Below, one piece after another: positions 1-8,200 of a stretch of 48,062 bases of DNA. This stretch comes from Asticcacaulis sp. UBA2476 (GTDB taxonomy: Bacteria; Pseudomonadota; Alphaproteobacteria; Caulobacterales; Caulobacteraceae). Location: the NCBI GenBank assembly GCA_002342035.1, contig DDPE01000042.1, forward strand, positions 1 to 48,062, in the 5' to 3' direction. The notes under the pieces were generated by a model. The model saw only the letters and a program-made list of their open reading frames with translations, ran no database searches and had not been told where the DNA came from. A program made the position numbers and the translations under genes. Position 1 is the stretch's first letter. Every line of letters begins with the position of its first letter.

Positions 1-876
1 ATGAGCGGTCAGCAGGTCACCGCCTCTGGCCCCGGCAATGCCAGTTTGCGAACTGAGGCTTTCCTCAAAACCCTTGGCTTAAAGCCCGATGCGGACGGAT
101 TGGCGGCGGTGCAGACCTTGCCCATGCAGGCCTTAGTCGACGCCCTCAAAACCACCGATCCGGTAATCGGTAAGGGCAGCGTCTATATGGGGCCGGTGCT
201 GGATGAAACCGTCCTGTTTCGCCATCCGTTCTATCCCGATGCCCCCGCACAGTCGCACCATATTCCGATGATTATCGGCAATACAAAGGATGAAACCCGT
301 GCTTTTCTGGGCGGAAATCCGAAAAATTTTGGGCTGAACTGGGACGGCCTGCCCGCCAAGCTGCCGCCGGAATACCGCGTCGATATCGACCCCTATCTGG
401 TGATCGATACCTATAGAAAACTCTATCCGGATATGTCGCCGTCCGATGTGTTTTTTGCGGCCACCACCGCGGGCCGGTCATGGCGCGGGGCGATCATTGA
501 GGCCGAGGAACGCGCTAAATCCGGGGCCGAAACCTTTGTGTATCAGGAAAACTGGCCAACACCCAAGGATGGCGGCAAGCTGGGGGCGCCACACACCATC
601 GAAATCCCGCTGGTATTCAGGAACACTGCCGTTGCAGGATCAATAACCACAAACTCCCTCGAAGCGAAGACAATGGCAGATTTGTTTAGCGGCGCCTTTA
701 TCGCCTTTGCCCGCACCGGATCACCGCAAACATCCGCCTTGCCCGAATGGAAGCCCTATACCTTGGCCAACCGTGAGACGATGCTGATGGATCTCAAGCC
801 GGAGTTAGCCCTTGACCCGCGCGGCGAAGAACGCAAGCTGTTCGAGAAGGTGCCGTTTATCCAACAAGGGACGTAA
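1..876 (+). CDS. Type-B carboxylesterase, C-terminal part (cut by window edge)
   Basis: This is the last 291 residues of a carboxylesterase type-B (para-nitrobenzyl esterase-like) serine hydrolase. The first codon in the window is ATG, but it sits where the family has the MSG-like stretch just after the nucleophile elbow, so the real start and the GxSxG serine lie outside the window. The acid of the triad is visible in GNTKDE (E98 in window numbering) and the catalytic histidine in GAPH (H198), with the conserved EIPLVF just after it. These enzymes cleave carboxylic esters and are often exported; the signal peptide, if any, would be off the left edge. Its place beside galacturonate genes suggests de-esterification of pectin-derived or plant esters, which is inference. 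The stop codon abuts the next gene. Confidence 0.85.
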   Translation: MSGQQVTASGPGNASLRTEAFLKTLGLKPDADGLAAVQTLPMQALVDALKTTDPVIGKGSVYMGPVLDETVLFRHPFYPDAPAQSHHIPMIIGNTKDETRAFLGGNPKNFGLNWDGLPAKLPPEYRVDIDPYLVIDTYRKLYPDMSPSDVFFAATTAGRSWRGAIIEAEERAKSGAETFVYQENWPTPKDGGKLGAPHTIEIPLVFRNTAVAGSITTNSLEAKTMADLFSGAFIAFARTGSPQTSALPEWKPYTLANRETMLMDLKPELALDPRGEERKLFEKVPFIQQGT

Positions 877-1209
877 ATGGAAAACATAACCGCACGACAT
901 GACTTTATAGCTCAACAGCCCAATGAAGACGCTTTTGAGCTAACGATAGAAATCGGCGCGCCGTATCAGGACGCTAAATATCCAGGCGAATGGCTATGCC
1001 CCTGCGCTATCACACCCATATATACAAAACTCCTGCCCGCACGTAGCGACAGTTCACTGCAATCTTTGTGTCTTGCTATCTGTCTGGTTTACACTTTGGC
1101 CAGCGACTTTATCAAAAAAGGCGGCACGATCAGATATGACGATGGTTCTGATGCCGCATTGGGGGCTATTTTCGGGCAGGGCCCTTTTATTCCGATCGCC
1201 CCTGAGTGA
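877..1209 (+). CDS. Small unknown protein (110 aa), DUF6968-like pattern
   Basis: The ATG follows the esterase stop codon with no gap, so translation is probably coupled. The protein has no signal peptide. Its middle has an IGxPY segment, then WLCPC, and then a hydrophobic helix beginning SLQSLCLAICLV. That layout resembles the small uncharacterised family I know as DUF6968, but this is from memory of the pattern and not a search. No catalytic motif is visible. Codon use is less GC-rich than in the neighbouring enzymes, and the gene ends 15 bp before the convergent hydrolase gene. It may be an unrelated passenger in the pectin cluster; no function can be assigned. Confidence 0.6.
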   Translation: MENITARHDFIAQQPNEDAFELTIEIGAPYQDAKYPGEWLCPCAITPIYTKLLPARSDSSLQSLCLAICLVYTLASDFIKKGGTIRYDDGSDAALGAIFGQGPFIPIAPE

Positions 1210-1224
1210 ACGCATGAAAACAAG

Positions 1225-2037
1225 TCATCCCAACACCCGGTCGAACCATCGGGCCGCCAGTTCCGGCCAGTGGGCATGGGTGCCGGTGGTTTCGCGCAAG
1301 GCAAAGCCATGCGGGGCCTGATCGAAGATATGTGCCTCAACATCGCGTTTCAGCGTCTGACCGGCCTTGATCATGTTGAGCGCATGATCGACCGGCACGA
1401 TCTCATCATAAAGCCCATAAGCCAGAAACACCGGACATTTCGGCACACCGTGGGGTTCGGCAGCAATCCCGATCGGCCAGTCGTTATAGAAGTCCTGCTT
1501 TTCAACCGGCGGATAATCAGGTTTTCCCACCGGAAACTTATAGTCTTTGTGGTTGGCGTTGATCGGCGCATAGGCAATCAGCGCGCCCGCAGCTTTCAGG
1601 GCATGGTCCTGACAGGCCATAACGCCCGCCAGATGCCCACCAGACGACAGCCCCACATGCAGCAGCTGCAAATCCTTGAACTGAACCAGATAATCAAGAC
1701 AGGTCAGGCCGTCTTTGATGGCCATATCCTTATCGTGATTACTTTGTCCCGGCAATCTGTGGGCCATGACATAGGCGTCGATCCCAAGGCTGTTGAGCCA
1801 CAAAGCGACCTCAACGCCTTCTTTGTCGTGCATCAGCCGGTGATAACCACCGCCCGCATAGACCAGCGCCCGCGCCCGTGCATTTTTGGTATAGTAGCCA
1901 TGCAGTTCCAGCCGCGTCACCGCCTCAATCTGCCGATCCGGCCACTGACCTTCCAGCACGTTAGCGGGCCCGTCCGACAAGGCAATCACATCGGCAGGGA
2001 CGGGCTCAGCGGGAACGGTAAAGGCAGGGTTTGGCAT
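1225..2037 (-). CDS. Alpha/beta hydrolase (esterase/lipase type)
   Basis: A 270-residue alpha/beta hydrolase resembling the small BD-FAE/acetyl-esterase type. It shows the oxyanion-hole stretch YAGGGYH (about residues 60-66), the nucleophile elbow GLSSG (S131), the acid in YGLYDE (D211) and the histidine in APHG (H243), so the triad is complete. The frame extends upstream to a TTG at 2091, but the ATG at 2037 is preferred because the extra 18 residues are not hydrolase-like. No signal peptide is visible, so it should act in the cytoplasm. It lies 62 bp after the stop codon of the uronate reductase gene on the same strand, so it is probably the last gene of the uxaA-uxuB transcript. A role in removing acetyl or methyl groups from imported oligogalacturonides is inferred from position. 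Confidence 0.8.
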   Translation of the reverse strand: MPNPAFTVPAEPVPADVIALSDGPANVLEGQWPDRQIEAVTRLELHGYYTKNARARALVYAGGGYHRLMHDKEGVEVALWLNSLGIDAYVMAHRLPGQSNHDKDMAIKDGLTCLDYLVQFKDLQLLHVGLSSGGHLAGVMACQDHALKAAGALIAYAPINANHKDYKFPVGKPDYPPVEKQDFYNDWPIGIAAEPHGVPKCPVFLAYGLYDEIVPVDHALNMIKAGQTLKRDVEAHIFDQAPHGFALRETTGTHAHWPELAARWFDRVLG

Positions 2038-2099
2038 GGTCGGGTTCTCTGTTTTTGTGTTAACCCGACCTAACCGATCCAGTCCTGTCAACGCAAGGC

Positions 2100-3539
2100 T
2101 TAAGCGGCGACCTTTTCCGCCGCCAACAGGTCAGCATAGGCGACCTCAATAGCCGCAACCACCTTAGGATCATCAGCCAGAGCTTGCGGGAACACAGCCC
2201 GCAGGGCCAGCATTGCCTTAACATCCGACACATCGTCGTTAAGCGTCTTACTCAAAGCGATCAGTTCAGCCGCCAGCGGATCGGTAATGGCATCACCGGT
2301 GACGGCCTTATGGCGCACAAATCGTATCCATGCCGCCAGCGACACCCCAAAGCGGCTGATGTCCGCACCGCGTGCCAGTGCTTCGGACAGCGACCCCAGC
2401 AGACGGATCGGCAGCTTTTGCGAGCCATCCCAGGCGATCTGCGACAACAGGTGACGGATGGCCGGATTGCGGAAGCGCTTGAGGATGGCCTCAGAATAGG
2501 CGACCAGATCGAGTCCTTTCGGGGCCTCCAGCAATGGCACCACATCTTCGATCATCAGATCGCGGACAAAGGCCGACAAATCAGCATCGGTCATGGCCTC
2601 AGATACGCTCTCATAGCCCTTATGCAGCCCCACATAGGCCAGGGTCGAGTGCGGCCCGTTGAGCAGACGCAGCTTGGCGCGCTCATAGGCCGGAACATTA
2701 TCAGTGAGGGTAACACCCGCCCGTGTCCAGTCCGGCCCACCGTCATGGACATGGTCTTCGATTACCCACTGGGTAAAGGCTTCACGCTGGATCGGCCAGG
2801 CATCGGCAACGCCGGTCGCAGCCTCAACGCGGGCGCGTAAGGCATCGTCCGTGGCCGGTGTAATCGAATCGACCATGGTGCAGGGGCATTGCAGTTGGGC
2901 TTGGGTCCAGTCGGCCAACACCTGATCATGTTTGGCTGCCAAGGCGACGACCGCGGCTTTCAGGCGGTGACCATTTTTTGGCAGATTGTCACATGGGATC
3001 AGCACAAATGGTTTTTGGCCCTTGGCATGACGGCGGCGCAAACCTTCGACCACATAGCCGACAAATGATTTGGGTGTTTGCGGATGGGCGACATCATGAA
3101 CGATATCAGCATGAGTGAAATCGAGCGCACCGTCCGGCGTCAGGCAATAGCCTTTTTCAGTCACGGTCGATGAGACTATGCCGACACTGTCGCGGGTCAG
3201 GCGTTCCAGCACGGCTTCGATATCTTCCGGGCCCACCAGCACTTCGCGCATCGAGCCGATGATCTGGTATTTGATTTCCTCATCCAGAATGGCGAGGGTA
3301 TAGAGCCCGTCTTGAGGGCTCAGCGCATCGCGCACGCCGGTTGAATGTAGCGATACGCCGCAAATGCCCCAGCGCAGATCAAAAGCCGCAATCGCATCCA
3401 GATACGCCGCCTGATGGGCGCGGTGAAAAGCCCCCGGCCCAAAATGCACAACCCCGATCGCCAGCCTCTCCGGATCATAGGCCGGTTTAATCACCTCAGA
3501 TTTCAACGCATCAAGGGTAGCAAGCGACAGTCGGGACAT
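2100..3539 (-). CDS. uxuB: Mannitol-dehydrogenase-family uronate reductase (UxuB type)
   Basis: A 479-residue long-chain polyol dehydrogenase. The N-terminal Rossmann region carries VVHFGPGAFHRAHQ (about residues 30-43), typical of fructuronate reductase and mannitol 2-dehydrogenase. The central KLRLLNGPHS segment (about residues 288-297) holds the family's catalytic lysine and NGxHS motif. UxuB reduces fructuronate to mannonate, whereas UxaB reduces tagaturonate to altronate. The sequence is UxuB-like, but its operon partner just upstream is altronate dehydratase and no mannonate dehydratase is in the window. It may therefore serve tagaturonate in galacturonate breakdown, which is inference. 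The ATG has AGGAA seven bases upstream. The 119-bp gap to uxaA contains two inverted repeats. Confidence 0.85.
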   Translation of the reverse strand: MSRLSLATLDALKSEVIKPAYDPERLAIGVVHFGPGAFHRAHQAAYLDAIAAFDLRWGICGVSLHSTGVRDALSPQDGLYTLAILDEEIKYQIIGSMREVLVGPEDIEAVLERLTRDSVGIVSSTVTEKGYCLTPDGALDFTHADIVHDVAHPQTPKSFVGYVVEGLRRRHAKGQKPFVLIPCDNLPKNGHRLKAAVVALAAKHDQVLADWTQAQLQCPCTMVDSITPATDDALRARVEAATGVADAWPIQREAFTQWVIEDHVHDGGPDWTRAGVTLTDNVPAYERAKLRLLNGPHSTLAYVGLHKGYESVSEAMTDADLSAFVRDLMIEDVVPLLEAPKGLDLVAYSEAILKRFRNPAIRHLLSQIAWDGSQKLPIRLLGSLSEALARGADISRFGVSLAAWIRFVRHKAVTGDAITDPLAAELIALSKTLNDDVSDVKAMLALRAVFPQALADDPKVVAAIEVAYADLLAAEKVAA

Positions 3540-3573
3540 CAGGCATTTCCTAAATTTCTATAATTGGTTATGC

Positions 3574-3608
3574 GAAAAATTCCGAAGGGCCGCCCCAAGG
3601 AATTTTTC
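3574..3608. repeat. Intergenic palindromic repeat, family 1, copy A
   Basis: Ten-base arms (3574-3583 and 3599-3608) pair perfectly around a GC-rich centre. A second copy in the opposite orientation lies at 9124-9160 and shares the 13-base core GGGGCGGCCCTTC plus the AAAAATT/AATTTTT arms. This copy lies in the spacer between uxaA and uxuB and would fold in their common transcript. It looks like a REP-type dispersed element; other genomic copies cannot be checked here. Confidence 0.6.
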
Positions 3609-3627
3609 TCTATATCGTCAGGGGGTA

Positions 3628-3655
3628 TACGGGGGAAAAACGGTTTTCCCCCGTA
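3628..3655. repeat. Perfect 12-bp hairpin just after uxaA
   Basis: The arms 3628-3639 and 3644-3655 are perfectly complementary around a four-base loop, with runs of G and A against T and C. The hairpin starts three bases beyond the uxaA stop codon on the minus strand. No long U tract follows in that direction, so it may be a weak terminator, an attenuator between uxaA and uxuB, or an mRNA end protector. Confidence 0.6.
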
Positions 3656-3658
3656 ACT

Positions 3659-5200
3659 TCACAGTGTCACCCCGTTCTTCCAGATCGCGATCTCGCGTTC
3701 CTCATTCTTTTCGTTGCAGCTAGGCTGACCCGACGCGGTTTTCAGGATTAAATCCATCAAATCATCTGCCGTTTGGTCAAGTGTCTTCCCTTCTAAGGCC
3801 TGACCAGCGTTAAAATCAATCCAGTGCGGCTTTTTATTCGCCAAAGCCGTGTTGGATGCGATCTTAAGCGTCGGCGCCGGAAAGCCGAGCGGTGTGCCGC
3901 GGCCTGTGGTGAACAGGACAATCACCGCCCCTGCCGCCGTCAGCGCGGTTGAGGAGACCGCATCATTCCCCGGTGCTTCCAGCAGGGACAGTCCCGGAAC
4001 CGTCGCCCGCTCACCATAACGCAAAACCTCATTAAGCTGGCTTAAGCCGCCTTTTTGAACCGCGCCCAGCGATTTTTCTTCAAGAGTGGTAATACCACCG
4101 GCCTTATTGCCCGGCGACGGGTTTTCAAACACCGGCTGCTTATGGTCGAGGAAGTACTGCTTGAAGTCATTGACCACATCGACGATGCCGTGAAAGACGG
4201 CCTCATCTTTGGCCCGCGCCATCAGGATGCGCTCGGCCCCGAAAATTTCCGGGATTTCAGTCATGATCGACTTGCCACCCGCCAGCGCCACGCGGTCGGC
4301 AATTTTTCCCACCAGCGGATTGGCCGTCAGGCCGGAAAAACCGTCCGAGCCACCGCATTTTACACCGATGACCAGATCGGAAACCTGACATTCCTCACGC
4401 TGGTCTTTTTCGACTACGGCCACCAGTTCTTCCAGCGCTTCAAGACCCGCCTCATGCTCATCGTCGACCATCTGGGCAGCGAAATATTTGAGACGATCGG
4501 GTTCGCGCACGACTTCTTTGATCAGGGCGCTAAGTTGGTTGTTTTCACAGCCTAAGCCCACGATCAGCACCCCACCCGCATTGGGATGAGACGCCAGCGC
4601 TGCCAGTAGCTTTCGGGTATGATCAAGGTCATCGCCCAACTGCGAACACCCCAGCGGATGAGTCAGGGCATAGACCCCGTCCACCCGCCCTTTGAACCGC
4701 TCACCGGCGATCTTGGCCAGCCGCTCTGAGGTGCGCGCCACACAACCGACCGTACATAATATCCAAATTTCATTGCGAATACCGACGCGGCCATCAGCAC
4801 GGCGATAGCCCATAAAAGTATGGGCGTCAGGTGCATCACCGGGTTTGGGCGCAGGCTTAGGCTGATAGTCATAATCCTCAACCCCGCTTAAGGAGGTCAC
4901 CAGATTATGGCTATGGATATGCTCGCCGCGTTTGATATCGACACTGGCATGGCCGATGACAAACCCAAATTTGAGCACGTCCTGGCCCGCCGGAATGTCA
5001 TAGAGCGCCAGCTTATGGCCCTTGGGGATATCGGCCTCAAGCACAAGAGGCGGCTGTCCGTCGATGTCGATCACCGTACCAGCAGGCAGCTCCTCAACCG
5101 CAATCACCACATGGTCAGTGTCATGAACGCGCACATATCGGATCAGGGCATGATCACCCTCACCCAGTTGGCCGCATCCGGTTTTAATGTCGTCTGGCAT
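3659..5200 (-). CDS. uxaA: Altronate dehydratase
   Basis: A 513-residue UxaA-family enzyme that dehydrates D-altronate to 2-keto-3-deoxygluconate in the cytoplasm. It is the full-length fused form: an N-terminal SAF-like domain (about residues 10-95) followed by the UxaA/GarD catalytic part, which begins around TFMGYRRADGRVGIRN. Further hallmarks are HPLGCSQLGDD, VGLGCENNQ, VIGVKCGGSDGFSG and TTGRGTPLGFP, with the conserved cysteines of this metal-dependent family. The ATG at 5200 is chosen over a TTG at 5209 because AAGG lies about ten bases upstream. It is divergent from the LacI-type regulator gene, with a predicted operator 84 bp upstream of its start. Confidence 0.93.
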   Translation of the reverse strand: MPDDIKTGCGQLGEGDHALIRYVRVHDTDHVVIAVEELPAGTVIDIDGQPPLVLEADIPKGHKLALYDIPAGQDVLKFGFVIGHASVDIKRGEHIHSHNLVTSLSGVEDYDYQPKPAPKPGDAPDAHTFMGYRRADGRVGIRNEIWILCTVGCVARTSERLAKIAGERFKGRVDGVYALTHPLGCSQLGDDLDHTRKLLAALASHPNAGGVLIVGLGCENNQLSALIKEVVREPDRLKYFAAQMVDDEHEAGLEALEELVAVVEKDQREECQVSDLVIGVKCGGSDGFSGLTANPLVGKIADRVALAGGKSIMTEIPEIFGAERILMARAKDEAVFHGIVDVVNDFKQYFLDHKQPVFENPSPGNKAGGITTLEEKSLGAVQKGGLSQLNEVLRYGERATVPGLSLLEAPGNDAVSSTALTAAGAVIVLFTTGRGTPLGFPAPTLKIASNTALANKKPHWIDFNAGQALEGKTLDQTADDLMDLILKTASGQPSCNEKNEEREIAIWKNGVTL

Positions 5201-5216
5201 AGTTTTCAAACCTTAA

Positions 5217-5237
5217 GGCCCTCTCTCCCGCAGGGCC
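5217..5237 (-). promoter_or_regulatory. Small hairpin in the uxaA leader
   Basis: GGCCCT (5217-5222) pairs with AGGGCC (5232-5237). The stem sits directly upstream of the AAGG ribosome-binding site of uxaA, so it could affect translation. It is short and could be chance. Confidence 0.35.
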
Positions 5238-5283
5238 GGTAGCACTTTGATTTTAATTTGGACAGTCGCGTATTTTCGCGTTA

Positions 5284-5299
5284 TGGTAACCGGTGTCAT
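5284..5299. promoter_or_regulatory. Predicted operator 1 (uxaA / lacI divergent region)
   Basis: Read on the minus strand the site is ATGACACCGGTTACCA, 15 of 16 bases identical to the site before uxaC. One half is the perfect ATGACACC and the other a weaker GGTTACC. A central CG step in an even palindrome is typical of LacI-family operators. It lies between the divergent uxaA and lacI-type genes, so it could control both. Confidence 0.75.
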
Positions 5300-5466
5300 T
5301 AATCTTTTTATGACCCTATAGCAAGCCCATCTTACACCTGAACGCAGTCCGCTGAAACCACATACATTCCGATGCCTGCCCGGCCGCCCCTCCCACGGCT
5401 TTCGCGCATCTTGTCATCACAATCGACGCACTTTACACATAAGCTGAATTAGCTGGCCGGGAGCCC

Positions 5467-6573
5467 ATGACCTTACCCCCCCAAACTCAACCCGTTAAAC
5501 CTTCCGCCGCGGACCCTGTCGAAGAGTTCCTGAAGCGGCGCAAAAAAGCGACCATCAATGATGTCGCCGCCTTGGCACGGGTATCCAAAAAGACCGTCTC
5601 CCGGATCATCAATAATTCTCCGTCGGTGCGCGAGGAAACCCGCGAAGCCGTCAATGCCATCATCGCCCGCATTGGTTTCCGGCCCGACCCGCAGGCGCGC
5701 GGTCTGGCCTTTCGCCGGTCATTCCTGCTGGGGCTGATCTATGACAACCCCAACGCCCAGTATATCGTCAACATGCAGATGGGCATCCTCGATAAGGTGC
5801 GCGGTTCCGGCATCGAACTGGTGGTCCACCCGTGCGATAAAACCTCGGACAGCTTCCTTGAGGAAATCCGCGACTTTGTGGAACTGCAACGCCTGTCAGG
5901 TGTGATCCTGCTGCCGCCGATCGCGGAAAACCGGCAACTGATCCAGGTGTTAGAAGAACTGGCCGTGCCGTTCGTGCGCATCACCGCCCGCCACGGTGAC
6001 GACAATTCGCCTCCGATCAAGACCTCTCAGGTCGTGTCGCGCGATCGCATGGGCTGCCAGCAGGCCGCCGACCATCTGGTTGAACTTGGCCATCGTCGCA
6101 TCGGCTTTATCGAAGGCCCGCACACATACGCGTCCGCCAAGGAACGCCGGCAAGGCTTTGCCGAGGGTCTTAAGGCTCATGGCCTCGACATCGATCCTGC
6201 GATCACCGCCGAAGGGGCCTATTCGTTCGAATCCGGCTTTGAGGCAGGCCAGAAAATCCTAAGCCAGCCCGATCGCCCGACCGCCATTTTTGCCTCGAAC
6301 GATGAGATGGCCATTGGTGCCTATAAGGCCGCCCTGCAAATGGGCCTGTCGGTGCCCGGCGATCTCAGCATCATCGGCTTTGACGACAGCCCGCTGGCGT
6401 CGCGCATCTACCCGGCCCTGACGACCGTGCGCCTGCCGATCCGCGATATGGGCCGCACGGCAGCGGAAACCCTGATTGATCAGGATAACCACCGCAAACA
6501 CACCATGATTTTCGATGCAGCACTGGTGGTGCGCGATTCCACAGCCCCCGCCCCCAAAACCTTCAAGCCGTAA
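5467..6573 (+). CDS. LacI-family transcriptional regulator of the uronate genes
   Basis: A 368-residue LacI/GalR regulator. After an unusual tail of about 27 residues, the helix-turn-helix reads ATINDVAALARVSKKTVSRI (about residues 28-47), followed by the hinge region with RPDPQARGLAF. The rest is a periplasmic-binding-protein fold, with IFASNDEMAIGAYKAA and GFDDSPLASRIYPALTTV as typical landmarks. GGGAG lies three bases before the ATG. It is divergent from uxaA and upstream of uxaC-kduI-kduD. The repeated near-palindrome ACACCGGTGT found before the cluster's transcription units fits a LacI-type operator. The natural ligand is probably KDG or a uronate intermediate, by analogy with other pectin regulators; this is inference. 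Confidence 0.92.
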   Translation: MTLPPQTQPVKPSAADPVEEFLKRRKKATINDVAALARVSKKTVSRIINNSPSVREETREAVNAIIARIGFRPDPQARGLAFRRSFLLGLIYDNPNAQYIVNMQMGILDKVRGSGIELVVHPCDKTSDSFLEEIRDFVELQRLSGVILLPPIAENRQLIQVLEELAVPFVRITARHGDDNSPPIKTSQVVSRDRMGCQQAADHLVELGHRRIGFIEGPHTYASAKERRQGFAEGLKAHGLDIDPAITAEGAYSFESGFEAGQKILSQPDRPTAIFASNDEMAIGAYKAALQMGLSVPGDLSIIGFDDSPLASRIYPALTTVRLPIRDMGRTAAETLIDQDNHRKHTMIFDAALVVRDSTAPAPKTFKP

Positions 6574-6622
6574 CGCGGCTATACGCTGAGATACCTTCGC
6601 AAATAGTCTCTGGACAAATGTG

Positions 6623-6638
6623 ATGACACCGGTTACCT
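6623..6638. promoter_or_regulatory. Predicted operator 2 (uxaC)
   Basis: ATGACACCGGTTACCT has one perfect half-site and one GGTTACC half-site. It ends 74 bp upstream of the uxaC ATG and matches the site before uxaA at 15 of 16 positions when that is read on the minus strand. It would place uxaC-kduI-kduD under the LacI-type regulator. Confidence 0.75.
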
Positions 6639-6712
6639 ATGCGGCAGGGAGTAGCTGAAATGACCGGCCCAGCCAAAAGGTCCGGCGCTTCATAATTATT
6701 GGTAACGAATAC

Positions 6713-8125
6713 ATGCCCGAAGCCTTGAAACTGAATGAGGATCGCCTCTTTTCGAGCGATCCGTCCCAGCGCGCCATTGCCCGCGAACTGTACGCACTGG
6801 TCAAAGATTTTCCGATCCTCAGCCCGCACGGCCATACCGATCCGCAATGGTTTGCCGATAACGAGTCCTTCGGCAATGCCACGCAGCTATTTCTGGCGCC
6901 TGACCATTATATCTATCGCATGCTCTATTCGCAGGGCATCAGCATGGACGATGTCGGTGTCGGCTCCAAGGCCGGCCCCAGCCCGGCTGATGCGCGCACG
7001 GCCTGGAAGATTTTCGCCAAGAACCAGCACCTGTTCCGTGGCACGCCGACGTCGATGTGGATGGGTTATGTGTTCGACCAGATCATGGGCTTTGAGGTCA
7101 AACTGAGCGAAGAGACGGCAGATTTCTATTTCGACCGCATTGGGGAACTACTTGCGTCTGATGCTTATCGTCCGCGCGCCCTGTTTGAACGCTTCAACAT
7201 CGAACTGCTGGCCACGACGGAGTCGCCGACCGATAGCTTAGAGCACCACCAGAAAATCAAGGATTCCGGCTGGCAAGGCCGCGTGGTCACCGCCTATCGT
7301 CCCGATCCGGTGATCGATGCCGAACATGAGGATTTTAAATCCAAGCTGAAAGTTTTTGGCGAGCTGTCGGGAGAGGATGTCTATAGCTGGAAAGGCTATC
7401 TGCGCGCCCACCGCAACCGCCGCGACTTTTTCATGACTATGGGCGCCACCTCGACCGACCACGGCCATCCGACGGCCAAGACTGCCAATCTGTCACCTGT
7501 GGACGCTGAGGCCCTGTTTAACCGCATCATTCGCGGTGGGTTCAGTCTTGATGATGCCGAACTGTTCCGGGCTCAGATGCTGACCGAAATGGCGCGCATG
7601 AGCCTCGATGACGGCCTGACCATGCAAATTCACCCCGGCGCCTTCCGCAACCATAACCTCAAGGTATTTGAGACCTATGGCCGCGATAAGGGCTGCGATA
7701 TCCCGCTGCCGACCAACTATGTCAACGATCTGAAACCCTTGCTGGATGCGTTCGGCAATGAAAAAGACCTGACGGTCATTCTGTTTACGCTCGATGAAAC
7801 CAGCTATGCGCGTGAACTGGCACCACTCGCGGGTCATTATCCGATCCTGAAACTTGGGCCCTCATGGTGGTTCCATGATAGCCCCGAAGGCATGACCCGC
7901 TTCCGCGAGCAGGTGACGGAGACCGCCGGTTTCTATAACACCGTTGGCTTCAATGACGACACACGCGCCTTCCTGTCAATTCCGGCCCGTCACGATGTCG
8001 CCCGCCGTATCGATGCCAACTTCCTGGCGCGACTGGTGGCCGAGCATCGGCTGGAACTGGACGATGCGGCACAAACCATCAAGGACCTCACATATAATCT
8101 TCCCAAAGCGGCCTATAAGCTTTAA
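6713..8125 (+). CDS. uxaC: Uronate isomerase
   Basis: A 470-residue glucuronate/galacturonate isomerase of the amidohydrolase-like fold. It converts D-galacturonate to D-tagaturonate, or glucuronate to fructuronate, the first cytoplasmic step after hydrolysis of pectin fragments. The metal-binding HGH motif is at residues 39-41 (SPHGHTDPQWFA). Other landmarks are LATTESPTD, TMQIHPGAFRNHN and GPSWWFHDSPEGM, all diagnostic of UxaC, and the length is the usual 465-475. A predicted operator lies 74 bp before the start. It is the first gene of a plus-strand run with kduI and kduD, separated from kduI by a short hairpin. Confidence 0.96.
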   Translation: MPEALKLNEDRLFSSDPSQRAIARELYALVKDFPILSPHGHTDPQWFADNESFGNATQLFLAPDHYIYRMLYSQGISMDDVGVGSKAGPSPADARTAWKIFAKNQHLFRGTPTSMWMGYVFDQIMGFEVKLSEETADFYFDRIGELLASDAYRPRALFERFNIELLATTESPTDSLEHHQKIKDSGWQGRVVTAYRPDPVIDAEHEDFKSKLKVFGELSGEDVYSWKGYLRAHRNRRDFFMTMGATSTDHGHPTAKTANLSPVDAEALFNRIIRGGFSLDDAELFRAQMLTEMARMSLDDGLTMQIHPGAFRNHNLKVFETYGRDKGCDIPLPTNYVNDLKPLLDAFGNEKDLTVILFTLDETSYARELAPLAGHYPILKLGPSWWFHDSPEGMTRFREQVTETAGFYNTVGFNDDTRAFLSIPARHDVARRIDANFLARLVAEHRLELDDAAQTIKDLTYNLPKAAYKL

Positions 8126-8147
8126 GGGTGGATCAAACGTGATTTAA

Positions 8148-8176
8148 GATGCTCCGATTTGATTGATCGGAGCATC
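8148..8176. repeat. 11-bp hairpin between uxaC and kduI
   Basis: Arms 8148-8158 and 8166-8176 (GATGCTCCGAT and its complement) are perfect around a seven-base loop. No U tract follows, so it is more likely an mRNA processing or stability element than a full terminator. It ends 24 bases before the kduI ATG. Confidence 0.5.
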
Positions 8177-8200
8177 TACTCCTCTCCCTGCGAGGCTTAC

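Noticed and set aside
1270..2073. Long plus-strand frame (267 codons) opposite the alpha/beta hydrolase
   Set aside because: It is a mirror of a clear hydrolase gene with a full catalytic triad; its translation shows no family features.
2296..2305. TCACCGGTGA palindrome resembling the operator core
   Set aside because: It lies within the reductase coding sequence and lacks the outer TGAC/GTCA bases.
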